Assembly: GCF_001540865.1 (NCBI RefSeq)
Contig: NC_033637.1
Location: 4,828,058-4,892,057, forward strand
From: Ananas comosus
Lineage: Eukaryota; Streptophyta; Magnoliopsida; Poales; Bromeliaceae
Direction of reading: 5' to 3'
DNA: 64,000 bases
Below are positions 23,336-34,859 of this stretch, piece after piece. Numbering within the stretch: the stretch's first letter is position 1; every line of letters begins with the position of its first letter. The translations under genes and the position numbers were made by a program. The notes under the pieces were generated by a model. It was not told the origin of the DNA. It saw only the letters and a program-made list of their open reading frames with translations, and did no database searches.

Positions 23336-24169
23336 TATATGAATTACTAATCTTGGGACTCAGGGAGGTTACCTTCAACTTGATTTCTATGTTTCGAAAA
23401 CGAACTAGGGGTATAGAATGGTGATCTTTAGGATTACTAATTAAATCGGAATATATAATCAAGGATCCCCTAAGAGTAAACGAATGGAATATACCGTGTA
23501 CACATCGTAAAAAGGATAGGATGAGGAAAACATTTATTGTAATTAATTTCTAATATGTTTGATACCATTAAACGATTGTTTTTCGTAAAAACTAAGAATG
23601 ATACTTGTTATTGTATACAAGCTGAAAAATACATGAGTAGTTTCTATACCTATCCCCTTTCTTCTTCTCTAATAATAAAATAATTTTGTTCCAAAAGGAG
23701 TACTGAGGTTATAATCTAATAACCAACGACCGAAAAATCGGTTTTGAATTACTCGACCAATATAAACTGGAACCTTACAGAAAAAAAAAAACTTCTAAAT
23801 TAACAGTTACCCTTTGGAGTCGGAAAATGACTAAAAATAACCTTTAAATTCTCATATAAACTAGTAAATTCTCGTGAAACACCGTAATAAAACGGGAAGG
23901 TTACAACTTACAAAGTTTTAGAAGTAAAACTGAAGGTTAACGTAAGTCTTACAATCCAATTCTTCCCGGGATGATAGTAAGTTTTTAAAATAAATCCTTT
24001 CACACCCACCCGGAAAGTTTATGAAAATTAGTTAAATTAAATTTAATTAATGAAAATTCAGTTCAATTTCTAATCAATTTTAGTTGTCGACGTAATTGAC
24101 TTTTTCGGGTAGTAAAACAAAGTATTTTATAAACCAAACTAACTGTCTTTGGTGAATTTATCCTCTTTT
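23336..24169. other. Block A intergenic, nothing recognised
   Basis: AT-rich in either reading. No exon, RNA gene or element terminus was recognised. Confidence 0.4.
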
Positions 24170-24545
24170 TTATTTTCCATTTGAAGTTTATGTTGGGGAT
24201 ACTAAAACGTGTAAGAGTGAAATCATAGTATACCAAATTTCACATTGTTGAATTATAAGACACCAAAACAAAAATTAGAAAAACAGCCGAAGATGCAGTT
24301 ATAAAGCAATTTAATATACCTTTTTTTTAAAATTTATGGGGTAGATCCAAATAGCTTATAAATGTCATGGGAAATCAAAATTGAAACAGTGACTAAATTG
24401 CTTTTTTTAATCATTTTAGCTATTATTTTTCTATTTTTATTTTGGTGCCTCGTGATTTAAGTATGTGAAATTTAGTGTACCATGATTTCAGTCTTTCACA
24501 CTTTGGTATCACCACCATAGATTTCAAAAGGGTTTTTTTAACTTT
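24170..24545. mobile_element. MITE of the TAAACTTCAAATAC family (reversed text)
   Basis: Complemented, it reads GGTAAACTTCAAATACAACC, then CTCACTTTAGTATCATATGG, matching the normal copy at 36,112 almost base for base. The far end is its inverted repeat. Confidence 0.7.
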
Positions 24546-24919
24546 TTTTTTTTTAGTTTTCGATCGATAGTAAATATGGATCGAAGAAATTAAAATAAGT
24601 GGATAGCGTATATTAGTTAAATTCACCAATCAAAGTAACGACTGTACACTATCTCATTCACATGAATTTTCAAGACCTCGGTAATAACGGGTGTGTCGAT
24701 TTTTATTAATCGTAGAAGAAATTAAAGAACCACTAATTAAACACTTCACACTTATATCGTAAATATCACACGACGTAGTTTCTCTGAAAGTTTTCTTGTT
24801 CGTTCCATCCACATGTTTGATATAAGTTCAAAGGTTTATTGTTATTATTATAATTCAAAATATAATAATTCAAAATATATATATATATATATATATCATC
24901 CCGATAATATGATAATACT

Positions 24920-25425
24920 CATAACCCGGGAAGCATGAGTATTCAACAAAAGCTACTATCTCGAAGGCTTAGCTACTAGGTGAGGCAATTTATACTAGAT
25001 CTCATAAACTTTGAAGATCTTTTATTTAAAGCATTAAAAAGCTTTAGGATTATTTCAGGTACTTCGTCCGTATTTTACTTACCAGTTTTAGCTTGCTACA
25101 GAATTTTTACCTACTAGCCCAGGAAGTTAAATTCTAGTCTCAATAACTAGAAATAGATCCATCACTTATCTTAAAAGATAGTTTTTAAGTTGAATAAGCC
25201 TAAGAAAAAGTGGCAATTTGATCGTTCATAAAGTATGGCCGGCAATTTTTAACAGTTAAAACACTCGAAAACTAACAGTCCATGTACTACAACTTTTTAA
25301 TACTTTAAACTAAAGATCTACAAAATTTACGAGATCTATTACAAATTGCCACACCTAGCAGCTAAGCCTTCGAGATAGTAGCTTTTATTGAATACTCATG
25401 CTCCCGCTAGCATGAGTAATATCAT
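24920..25425. mobile_element. Palindrome-tipped MITE (reversed text)
   Basis: The printed ends carry palindromes ACTCATAACCCGGGAAGCATGAGT-like at about 24,927 and 25,396. Read in corrected polarity, the body (ACTCATAAGTT, GATGATAGAGCTTCCGAATC) matches 13,265-13,525, allowing completion of that truncated copy. Confidence 0.65.
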
Positions 25426-25522
25426 ATCATCGGCCTGAGATATATATATATATATAATAAGGTTGAATAATCTTCTCTTCCAGAGAAAAAAATTCTCAAT
25501 AACTCAGATAGTATCTCTCTCA

Positions 25523-26060
25523 TCTCCTGAACACACAATAATTCTCGTGTTTCCGAAGCACGAGATTTCAACAAAAGCTACTACCTCGAATGCTTAGTTG
25601 CTAGCCGAGACAATCTGAACTAGATCATAGAAACTTCATATATCTTTTATGTAAAACACTAAAAAACTATAATACATGGATTACTAACTTACCTGAGTTT
25701 TAATTGCCAATTTTAATTTTTAGAGTGTTTTTCTATACTATATTATGCTTTTAAAAGTTAGTCTCTATAACTAGAACGATATCTATCATATTTTTTAAAA
25801 TATAGTTTTAAAGTAGATTAAACTTATGAAGATGTGGCAATTTGAATGTTTACCATGTGTAGTTGGTAATTTTTAATAACTAAAATTTAGGAAGTTAGTG
25901 ATCCATTTACTATTGCTTTTAGACATTTTAAATAAAAGATTATTAATTAGTTTATGTGATCTAGTTTAGATTATCTCGGCTAGTAGCTAAGTTTTCAAAG
26001 TAGTGACTTTTAATGAATCCTCGTGCCTCCGAAGGCACGAGGATTATTGTATGTTCAGAT
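25523..26060. mobile_element. Palindrome-tipped MITE (reversed text), mirror of 12,652-13,184
   Basis: Read right to left without complementing, this is the same sequence as 12,652-13,184, including both terminal palindromes; the stretches I compared by eye are identical. It belongs to the mirror repeat described in the findings. Confidence 0.85.
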
Positions 26061-27110
26061 ATTAATCCCACTTTATGATAATTATCATAACCCTAAGAAA
26101 ACGATAGCTTAAAAATTGAGAACTTATTTTTTAATATCCTAATCTTAATATCTCAACTCGATCTTATGATAATTATCATAAATAGAGGAAACGATAATTT
26201 AAAAATTGGGAAAGCCGAATTCTTATTATTGATGGTGTGAAATAGCTTCTTTTAATTAAAAACCCGATTGGTCCATTCCATTCCGATTCCTATTCCGATT
26301 CGGATTGGAGAACAAAAAAAAAAAAAAAAAAAAAAACAAATGCGGATCTAAAGATAATAATTTACCAAAAGTGTAATATTGGTATTTTTTAAGATCCCAT
26401 TTGGTTCGGAAGATAAGCGTATTCCGGCTATTCCACCAAACGAAGTCATTTTTTGTTTAAGGAAGGATTCTTATAATAAAATAAAATTAAAATTAAAATT
26501 ATAGGATAGTTTAGTATAGCTTTGTAAACTATAAGATAACAAAGTAAAAAATCTACTGCCCAATAAAACTTGGAGTTTCAAAAATAAAAATAAGCTGTAG
26601 AAATATTTTGATTTTTAAAAAAAATAAATAAATAAATAAATAAAGATAGAAATACAGAACAACTAAGTTTTAAACTTAATTAGAACGTCATACATCAACC
26701 ATTAAATTTTTTACCATTTGCACTAAGAACAGTTAATTGCATTACAGCTTATTTGATTTATGGCTTTTTACATATTACGCTATCGGCTATTCACATGCTT
26801 TTTGGAAAATTAGTTACCCGAGTTTAACACGACAAGCAAAAATATTCAAATCGAAGGATCCAATTAATCCATTTCATCAAACCCATGCTCTACCAAATAA
26901 ATAAAGTTTAGATGAATAAGCCCATTTGGCTGCAGGTCACATCACCCTACTGGATCCTTAGCTCTTACTACTTCAACTCTTGTTGATGCTTGTGATGTTC
27001 AACCAATACCACCTGGTGGAAGTTGCCATACACCTACCTATCATTACTACAAGTTTCTCCAAATGATCGTATGGAGATCATGATCCTCAAGCATCTTCTC
27101 AAAACATTTA

Positions 27111-27796
27111 GGGTGCGTTTGGTTCGCGCTATCTTTTAAAGATTTTTAGTAATTCAATAGAAATAAAAAAAATATGACGGTGTTTGGCTAAACGCACTAA
27201 GTAATCTAGTTGGTAATATTGGATTCACTTGGGAATAAGATTCACCCCAAAATACTAATTTCATTTGCTTGAGGGAGGGTGGGTATCCTCATATTAATGG
27301 ATTGGGATAATCATAATATGTATAATCTCTTTCTTTCTTCCTACCCGCCGGCTAATTAATATTATTTTTCTTTACACTTTAACCTTATATCTCTTTCTAA
27401 ACTTATTTCTCTCTCTAAAATTCAACTTTTTTTTTCTCTCTCTAAACTAAGCTTTCTCTCTCTCTCTCTTTCTAAAATTTCAACTCTCTCCCTCTAATTT
27501 CGACTATATTTTTCTTTCTATTTTTTTAATTATGCTCTTTCTCTCTCTAACTTATACTCTCTCTCCTTTTTTTCTAAAAAGATGTTGAAATTTTTGGTAA
27601 CATTATCTAAAATTAAATAAATAAATTAATTAATTAATTGTATATTTTTTGTAATATTAAATAACATAGCTAATTAATATTACCGTGCGAACCAAACACA
27701 GAAATTTTACATTCTTAGTAATAGGATAAATAGAAATAAAATTTTCGAATATCTTTTATTTCTAGTAATTTTTCATAATGCGAACCAAACGCACCC
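27111..27796. mobile_element. PIF/Harbinger-type MITE, copy 1
   Basis: Terminal inverted repeats GGGTGCGTTTGGTTCGC / GCGAACCAAACGCACCC flanked by the 3-bp duplication TTA (27,108-27,110 and 27,797-27,799), typical of PIF/Harbinger. The interior has a long polypyrimidine tract. It is homologous to 36,500-37,184 and, inverted, to 57,519-58,216. Confidence 0.85.
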
Positions 27797-28041
27797 TTAG
27801 AATAAATTAAACTCGTGAGCTCGAGTTTGCGTAGCTCGCGAGTTAAGAGAATCCGACGTTTCACTCTTCAGGACGAAGTCGCTCTTTCACGCTGTACTGG
27901 ATCGCTCCACCACTTTACTTATCAGCATATGTCGCGATCTTTTTCTCGATCCTAAGCATATACTCTTTTGCTGTTTACAAAGTACTAGATTCATATATTG
28001 AAATGATGTCCTATTTGCGTGCTCTATGGCATGTACTAGCC

Positions 28042-28194
28042 TTTTTTTTTGAGAGATAGGTAGCACGCTATCCGCTTCGTTTATTTTATTTAGAAATAAA
28101 CTTAGCTGGAAATGTGAATCAACTAGGATTCGAACTTGGGTCTCAGATACCAATCACCAAGCTCTTTGCCATTTGCTCTGGGGATGATCGGTGA
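28042..28194 (-). mobile_element. SINE with 12-bp target-site duplication
   Basis: Normal-polarity copy on the minus strand. Box B-like AAGTTCGAATCCTAGTTG and the family 3' region end in a T run (A-tail) at 28,042. CATGTACTAGCC repeats at 28,030-28,041 and 28,195-28,206. This copy is the reference used to show that 18,055, 22,470 and 23,195 are written in reversed polarity. Confidence 0.85.
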
Positions 28195-29014
28195 CATGTA
28201 CTAGCCTTAATTTAATAAAAATTAGTGTAAAAATAATAAAATATACTAAGTTTGTTTAACTAACCCTATATTTAAAATACACCATATATGTAAATAAACT
28301 CTAACCTATACTATTAACGAATTAGGATATACGGTTCGGGTTTGTACTCTAATCACGTCACACATATCTATCCCGAATAATGAAACATTTGATTTTAATT
28401 AATTTTTTTGTTGTTGTTGTTGTTGTTGTTGTCGTTAGAACCGAGAGATGTAATCGAAATCTACCCGGTTCTTTGAAGGTGTAAAGTATTTGTTTCTTTT
28501 CTTTCTTAGATCTCTCTGTAATCCTAATTAACACAATGTTTATTCGGTAGTTAATCTTAGAAGTTACTCTTAAACTAGTATTTTTACCGAAAAGGTAGTT
28601 ACTCGTTTCTTACACCCCCTTCTCGTGTCGGAGAGGGAGAGGGAGAGATGTATATATAAAGATATGACAAAGGAAAGGAGAAGATCCCTAGAAAAGATTG
28701 TCCTTTGATTTTGTCGTTTATGTATGTGGAACATATGGTAAGTGTGTACCGATCTTACGTCAAATTCGGGAAGTCTATATAGGCGTTCGTAAAATGGCGT
28801 GACTCACTATGTTATTAACGTAGGTGTCCCCGGCTGTCATTGTTTTGATACGCGCGTTTTACTGGTTGACTCACGTCTAACCTTCAAGACACTCGTAAGT
28901 CTTGATCTATATAGGGCCCCTTATTTGACGTAAAATCGGAAACGTGTAACTGGAATATTTCTCATGCTGCCGCTCTACAAAAGAAAGGTTTTTAAAGACG
29001 AACTACATAAAGTT

Positions 29015-32000
29015 AGTCTTCTGACGTGAGGTCTCTCGCGAAAGTGGAAGCGGCGTGGCGACTACTTGAAGAAAATAGGAGACTCGTCTCAACGTATACG
29101 GCGACGTCGAGGTTAGCTTGCTCCGTTGTGTCTACAACGGCCGGACTCGAAAGGTGAGCGTCAGACCTCTGTACATAACAAAAGAGCTAATCAAAGTCAA
29201 ATAACTGGCTTTACATTGTTTAGTGTGCTATAAATATCGAATCGGCTTTTACGTTCTAACAGCCGTCTACGTAATAAAACAAGGACTTCGTCTTTTCTAT
29301 GCGGAGTTATACAAAAGAGTTTGTATCTCTTGTTATCGGAGCAAAGCATTGCAAAGACTCAAAAATGAGCTTTGTCGATGATTTCTACTAAATTTGTACA
29401 ATGTACTTTCTAAATTGTGAAATGGTCCGCCTCATGGTGTTGTGTCAGAGGCCAGTAGCTATACAAGGTGTAGATTAGGTTACTTGGTGCTGGGGTTGCT
29501 GTGTAGGAGTAATCGCATGAACACCTCGTATACGGACTCCACTTAACTTGTTGTTAATCGTCAAAAACAATGCCGCTATTTATTGTATAAGTTTTTCTTT
29601 CGAATGACCAACAACCTATACATATAGCGGTCTAGAAAACTTTAACGTATATCGACTGGTCATCGCACCGCCTTTATGAACAAAGGAAGGAGAGGTTTAA
29701 AGGTCATGAGTCCAAGTACTATGGAGTGGGGGGACTAGTTGTTTTCAACGCGTGTATTTTTGTTCCGAAATTTGTATTTATATGTGTGTATTACATATCA
29801 TATACGTTGAGATGTAGTAAGCGACATGTATATGTAATAAACCATTTACGAATGAAAGCGCGATCTTGTCCTGGCCTAAAGTACGTAGGTTATATTTGTG
29901 CTCCGAAACTTGCCACGGAACGGTTTCATAAAGGTTCTCATCGACGTTACCAAACCGTTCACCTTCATAATCATATATTCCTATTTTCGTAATGCCTTCA
30001 AATATCTATACCAGGTTGTGTTGTCTAGTAGTATCAATCTTCTAGACTAACAAGTGTCCAATAAGTAAAATCAACCATTCTTTGACCTTCATTATTGGTA
30101 CGCTGTCCGCTACAATGGGTGACCTTTACTTCTCTATATTGTAGCTCTCTTTTCCAACCATCTTTAAACCGGGCGTGCCGTACCGTACGGTAAATATTCC
30201 ACAACTCGAAATTATAACGTAACTATTTAAGGATAGTTTAAATCTAACCTCTTATTGGATATTATGCTTAGTCAACCTATACGTCTTAGCTAGACAATCT
30301 ATGTTTAGTCTACGTAGATATTTCTTTTTTTTTTGAATTTAGCCGGTTATTTCTCCGACCGTTTTCGCTTAACCAGAGCGTGGATATAAATGTACATGTA
30401 GTAGTAGATGAAACTACATCTTGAGACGTAGGGTGTACCTGTGTCGACATCGTTTCATATAGAACCAGAAGCGTCTATCAAGTTCTATGGGAAGCTGCAC
30501 TAGGATTTCTTCAAATGCTTATTCATACCAATCCCTACTTTAGCTTACAGGTTTAATTTTCGCGGTCCTAGCTTACTTCGACCTGATTTTCGAGTCCCTA
30601 ATCATAACGTTTATTGGCTCTCTTTTAAAATGCTCAGAGTACTTCAGGGGTACAAAGGACGGAAGACGAAGTTAACGGAATAGGTCATAAGGTGGACCTC
30701 AGCGTGATACACTTCTATGGTTTGTCAGTCTTATTTATAATGTTTAAATTGCAAGATGTTTTTACCATTGTCGTTCGACCTTACAAAATGAGCAGGTGTG
30801 GACACTGGATACTGCTTCGCCTACTATTACGGGAAGAGAAGGAGATCGAAGAAAGAAAAGAGCGGACAAAATCAATTAGCGTAAAAAGAACATCACTACG
30901 TAATTTACTCCTTTCGCTGTCCGTTTATTCTTCACTTCCTTTCCAAAGCTTGGAACTCCGTTGGTTCATCGCGCTTGACTTAGAGAAGAAAACGCCGACG
31001 ATTTTCGTCATAAATACGGATGTTGGTATTTTTTAAAGACGAAGGGCCAACTAAGCTCTCGTAGATGTAAAAGGCTATTACCCCTCGGCGACTCATACCT
31101 GAGAACGCACCGGGAACGCCGTCGATTAAGGTAAAGATCCAAACTCTAACAAAACAGCTCACAGGACGTATATTTTTAATATTAACGAGTGACCTAGCTT
31201 TGCTCATTAATAAGTTCTATTGATTGTTGAATCACTATTCAGCTAAGCTTGTGTTTTTAGAATGACATATCGTACTACCCAGGAACTTTGAAGTGGCTCT
31301 TGCAGGAACACGAGAGCGAAGACCGGTTAGATTGTTCGCCGTTTTTTTTTTTAAAATTTTTTATTTGGTAGTATAATCTTTTTTTTTTTTGTATTAATTG
31401 GTTTAAAACCCTCTTGATTTGTTATTAAAATGTGTATTTGAAGTAAAAACTAGTCCCCTGTTGTTCTAACACGTAGTACTAAATTTGGTTGTTTAAGAAG
31501 ATGTCTTGGTATTGTAACGTGCTTATTTTTATCTATTTGATTGTTTTGAGTGTGAAAAACATGATGTTAGCGGTCGATGCTCCAAGTAGAAGAGAGGAAG
31601 CCAGGGACAAGAGGCCTATTATAGAAAACCAAGTCCCTAGCAGGTGTAGGACAAAGGTGGAAAACTTCTAATCATACGATTTAACGTGAAAATAAGGAGA
31701 TTGTCGATTACGTTTATTCAGCTTCGTGTATATGGTGAACGTTACGTATTTTTCAACGTTTATATTCTTAGGGATTAAAAACAATGCGTCAGCTCATTTA
31801 CGTATAGAATTAAAGTAACACCATTGTTTCGGTTTTTTTTTTGGGTTAAGTTCACGATAGTTTAGTAGTTGACTCTTCACGAAGGAGAAACTTGCTTTCA
31901 CGATGTTTTGAGCCGTTTTAAATGGAGAGTTAAGTGGTCTAGAAGGTAATCATCTGAGAAGGGAGAGATAGACCCTCGTTCCTGAGTTTTGAATGATTAG

Positions 32001-32544
32001 GTATATTCTTTTTCTAGAAAATATGGGAATATATTCTAATTGGGGTTTAGATGTAAGAAATAGTATCTTTAGTTGTTGTAAACTTGTTGGGGATTTTGGG
32101 GTTAAGTTCAAAGTGTTCTTGTTCGTTGTTTGTATAGTTTAATTCGTCTTTTTTGTTGTAAAATCTAGTTTTGTCCGAGTTTAACCTACTTTGTTTTCCC
32201 CGTTGCACTTAATGACTAGGTATTTCCTAGTCTTTTTGATTTGGATGTAAGAATAGTATATTCAGGTGTTTTAGACTTGTTCGGGTTTTTTGGGTTAAGT
32301 TCAAAGTGGTCTTGTTCGTTGTTTGTATAGTTTAATTCGTGTTTATTGTTGTAAAATCTAGTTTCGTCCGCGTTTAACCTACTTTGTTTTTTCCCGTTGA
32401 AATCTTGGACAATCACTTCTCCTCCGGTTCCGTTTTCGAGGGTTCCGTTTCGTTGTTCCGGGTAAAGGATCTGTGTCACGGGGCTTTTCTTCTTCGGAGA
32501 GGAGGGGGTTAACGAGGAGGAGGAGGAGATGAGAATTTCGAGTA
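29015..32544. CDS. Beta-1,3-galactosyltransferase (GT31, DUF4094), read right to left without complementing
   Basis: A type II Golgi glycosyltransferase that transfers galactose in beta-1,3 linkage onto glycans or glycoproteins (family knowledge; the acceptor is not predictable). Exons, read from high to low coordinate: 32,544-32,408, 31,649-31,553, 31,320-31,265, 31,164-30,953, 30,864-30,801, 30,705-30,633, 30,503-30,383, 29,942-29,855, 29,732-29,607, 29,534-29,425 and 29,163-29,015. They total 1,233 bp, giving 410 residues with every phase matching and TGA at the end. The signal anchor is about residues 28-44 (WALLLCLGSFCLGLLF). DUF4094 follows (RMWTIPEPKD, GEVSRTHHAIQ). Then SSRKRRDSVRATWLPQG, IIIRFVIGHS, the DxD motif VDDDVHVN at 245-252, HATGQLYAIS, and the ED-containing NEDVSLGSWF at 333-342. 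Cysteine-rich C-terminus with ASFDWSCSGIC and ALWSAVF. All introns GT-AG. In corrected text it would lie on the plus strand. Confidence 0.93.
32045..32391. repeat. Tandem duplication in the galactosyltransferase first intron
   Basis: Two imperfect copies of a unit of about 150 bp, at about 32,391-32,235 and 32,193-32,045 read right to left, share TTTTGTTTCATCCAATTTG, TTGATCTAAAATGTTGTT and GGTTTTTTGGGC-like segments. It lies wholly inside intron 1 of the reversed gene. No coding sequence is involved. Confidence 0.7.
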
Positions 32545-32579
32545 ATAAATGTTAGAGCTAGGGGAGGAGAGGAGGAGGG

Positions 32580-34859
32580 TGAAATCTAGGGGTTTTCTAG
32601 TTTTAAACCTCGGGAGGATAAGTGTTGTGGGTAGAGTTTGAGGTATTTCCTCGGAGTAAATACTCTTTCCTTTTGACGAGGTACCTCGTTAACCCGAGGA
32701 CCCAGAAGAAATTGACGATGTCTCTAACCTTAACATCTCTAGTTTTCTTTTTCTCTATTTTTACCCTAAAAAAAAAAAAAAAAAACCGAAGAAGAAGAAG
32801 AAGCTATGTTCAGATTTTGAAGTTTGAAAAAGGAGAGATCGAAAAGAGAAACAGCAGCCTTTTTCTTTTCCTCTCTACGTTGCTAATCGTCGCTTCACCT
32901 CTAAATCTTTAAAAATCTAAAAAGGGAAAAAAAAAACTCTTTTTCTCCTTAAAAACCTAATAATATACACTAAAACTTCCATTTAAAACGGGGAAAACTT
33001 ACTATTTAGCTACATCAAATCTTCAACTTCGTTGACCCAAATAAAAAAGAAAAAAGAAAAAAAAATAAAAACCATTTTTACATATCTCCAGGGAGTTCAT
33101 ATAAGGTTAACTTTACCGGAGGAGACTAACTAAGTATGTTAGTTAATGTATAATGTAATCTTATTAAAATAATTAATAATTACTGAATATCGATTCTTTA
33201 AACAATTACAGCGGTTTGCAAGTTAAGTTTTAAAGTTTATTTCAGTTTTAAAATTTAGTTTTGTTAAATCTTTCAAAAGATTTTTTAATGGTAAATTATA
33301 CTCTTATTTTACTCATCGGATAACGTATTATAAGATATCAATTCCCCCGAAAAAGTATTATAAAATTTGGTGGGAAATAACCTTTAAACAACTTTCAACT
33401 TTGATTTTTTAGGAACTTGCGAGGCCTAGTACGAAACGTACACCTCCTCGTCAGTTCAGCTTAATTAATAATTTTTTTTTCTACGAGTAAACACTCGTTT
33501 TTCCTTAATTTTTTTGCGATTTAATGTATTTTGAAGGAATAGTTTTAAGCTAAAAAATGAACGAGGAGGATAGTAAATTTTTGAATGTGAAACAGGGTAA
33601 CATTTTATTTTTTATAAGTATCCCTACCATGCCACACATTTTACTAGTAAAACAGGGAATAGTAAAAGCAGAGGTTGTAGTAGAAGGAGCTGTCGGCGGA
33701 GCTAGTCGGCGCTAAGTGTGGAGCTAGCCGGCGCTAAAAAGAGGTAAAAGAAGAGATGAACGAGAGGAAGAGGAGGACGTGGGAGTGGCAAGGAGCTAAA
33801 GCCGCTGTCATACCTCCTTTAGCTCTACCTGCAACTACCTCTCTATCCGTTCCTGTTGCTCCTGCTTCTGTCCGCCGCCTCCTTCTGCTTCCCCTACACC
33901 CGCTCCCGCTCCATCACCTCCTCCCGCTCCACCTCTCCGCCGCTCGACCTCCCTCCGCTTCGTTCTTTCTCTCACCTACCCATAAAAACCGTATTTTTTT
34001 ATAGAATATTGCCTTGGGATTGCCATCCCCTACTTCACGTGTAAAAAATAAAATGTTCCCCCGTTTCATATCTAAAAATTTACTGTCATCCTTTTCACTT
34101 TTTAGCTTAAAACTGTTTTCTTAAAAAATATTAAATCGGAATTTTTTATTTTTTTAGAGTAGGAGAAAAAGGAAAAGGGTTTTAAATAATTTTTTTATTT
34201 ATTTATTAAAAGATTTTTATATGTCTTATTTAAAATCTTGACGCTCTAAACCTTTTTATGAAAAAATTATTAATTGGCTAAAGTCTGTTTAACTCTTTAC
34301 TGCCTACCTTTTAAGTTTCTCTTTCAAAATCTTAATAAAATCATTTAAATCACAGTACCTTCTCTTTAACCTATGTTTATGCTCACTGTTTACTACAATA
34401 AGCTATTTAATAGTAAACCGACTAATAATCTTTTCTGTGATATAATTTAAAAAACAAATAGCCTTCGTCTTCGAAATTTTATTTCGAAAATAAATGTTTT
34501 GAGTTTTAGACTAAAACTAAAAAGATTAGTTATTCCCCCACAACAAGCTACTATAAAACAAGCCTGCATGCCATGGTTTTAAACCAATTGCTTAAGAAAA
34601 TAATATATTGAAAATCTTAAATATTGTAGTAAAATTAAAAAATAAAATTTTATTTAAACCTATAAATTAAGTAATTAAAATTTTTATATAAATATTTATA
34701 TCACTTTTATTTTTCATCTCGTTTTGTATCTTTACTCGTGTTAGTACTATTGATGATGACCTAGTACACCAGCTGTGCAACGTAGCTTCTTTATTATTCA
34801 GTTAGTATAAAAAAAAATTATATTAATTACATAAAAAATTACTTCTTGAAATTAATTTA
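32580..34859. other. Block B upstream region of the galactosyltransferase gene
   Basis: Upstream of the reversed start codon. The stretch at about 33,650-33,990 is GC-rich (CGGCCGATCGAG and CTCGCC runs when read right to left) and could be the 5' exon of another gene or a promoter. Frames printed there (for example 33,756-34,004) are not trusted because of the polarity error. No gene was assembled. Confidence 0.4.

Larger units (their letters stand above)
13527..26212. other. Block A: base order reversed without complementing
   Basis: Everything recognisable here makes sense only after complementing the printed bases in place (equivalently, reading the printed string right to left). The evidence is a complete LpxK gene, three SINE copies, three MITE families, and a mirror-image match of 12,499-13,190 with 26,212-25,520 under the rule position p pairs with 38,711 minus p. 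The left boundary is the N at 13,526, give or take a few bases. The right boundary is 26,212/26,213, where the mirror match stops, with no N. Six-frame open frames inside this block are meaningless as written. Confidence 0.95.
26213..28400. other. Normally written island between the two reversed blocks
   Basis: The MITE at 27,111 and the SINE at 28,042 match normal copies elsewhere without complementing, and CATTTGGTTCGG and CTATTCCACCAAACG at about 26,395-26,445 are normal plant element termini. No gene was recognised; the minus open frame at 27,887-28,153 overlaps the SINE. A 24-base A run lies at about 26,313. The right boundary is near the (TTG)n run at 28,409-28,432. Confidence 0.8.

Noticed and set aside
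18680..24545. CACTA transposon termini suggested by CACTTT motifs
   Set aside because: Ends and interior match the common TAAACTTCAAATAC MITE family after complementing; no CACTA-type ends or 3-bp duplications were found.
12499..26212. Real inverted or palindromic chromosome structure, or triplex-forming mirror DNA
   Set aside because: The mirror pair is same-letter, spans MITEs and unique sequence, and coincides with genes readable only in reversed text and with an N; a text error explains all of it.
30692..31207. Frames of 114 and 75 codons
   Set aside because: Artefacts of the reversed text over galactosyltransferase exons 4 and 5 and adjoining introns.
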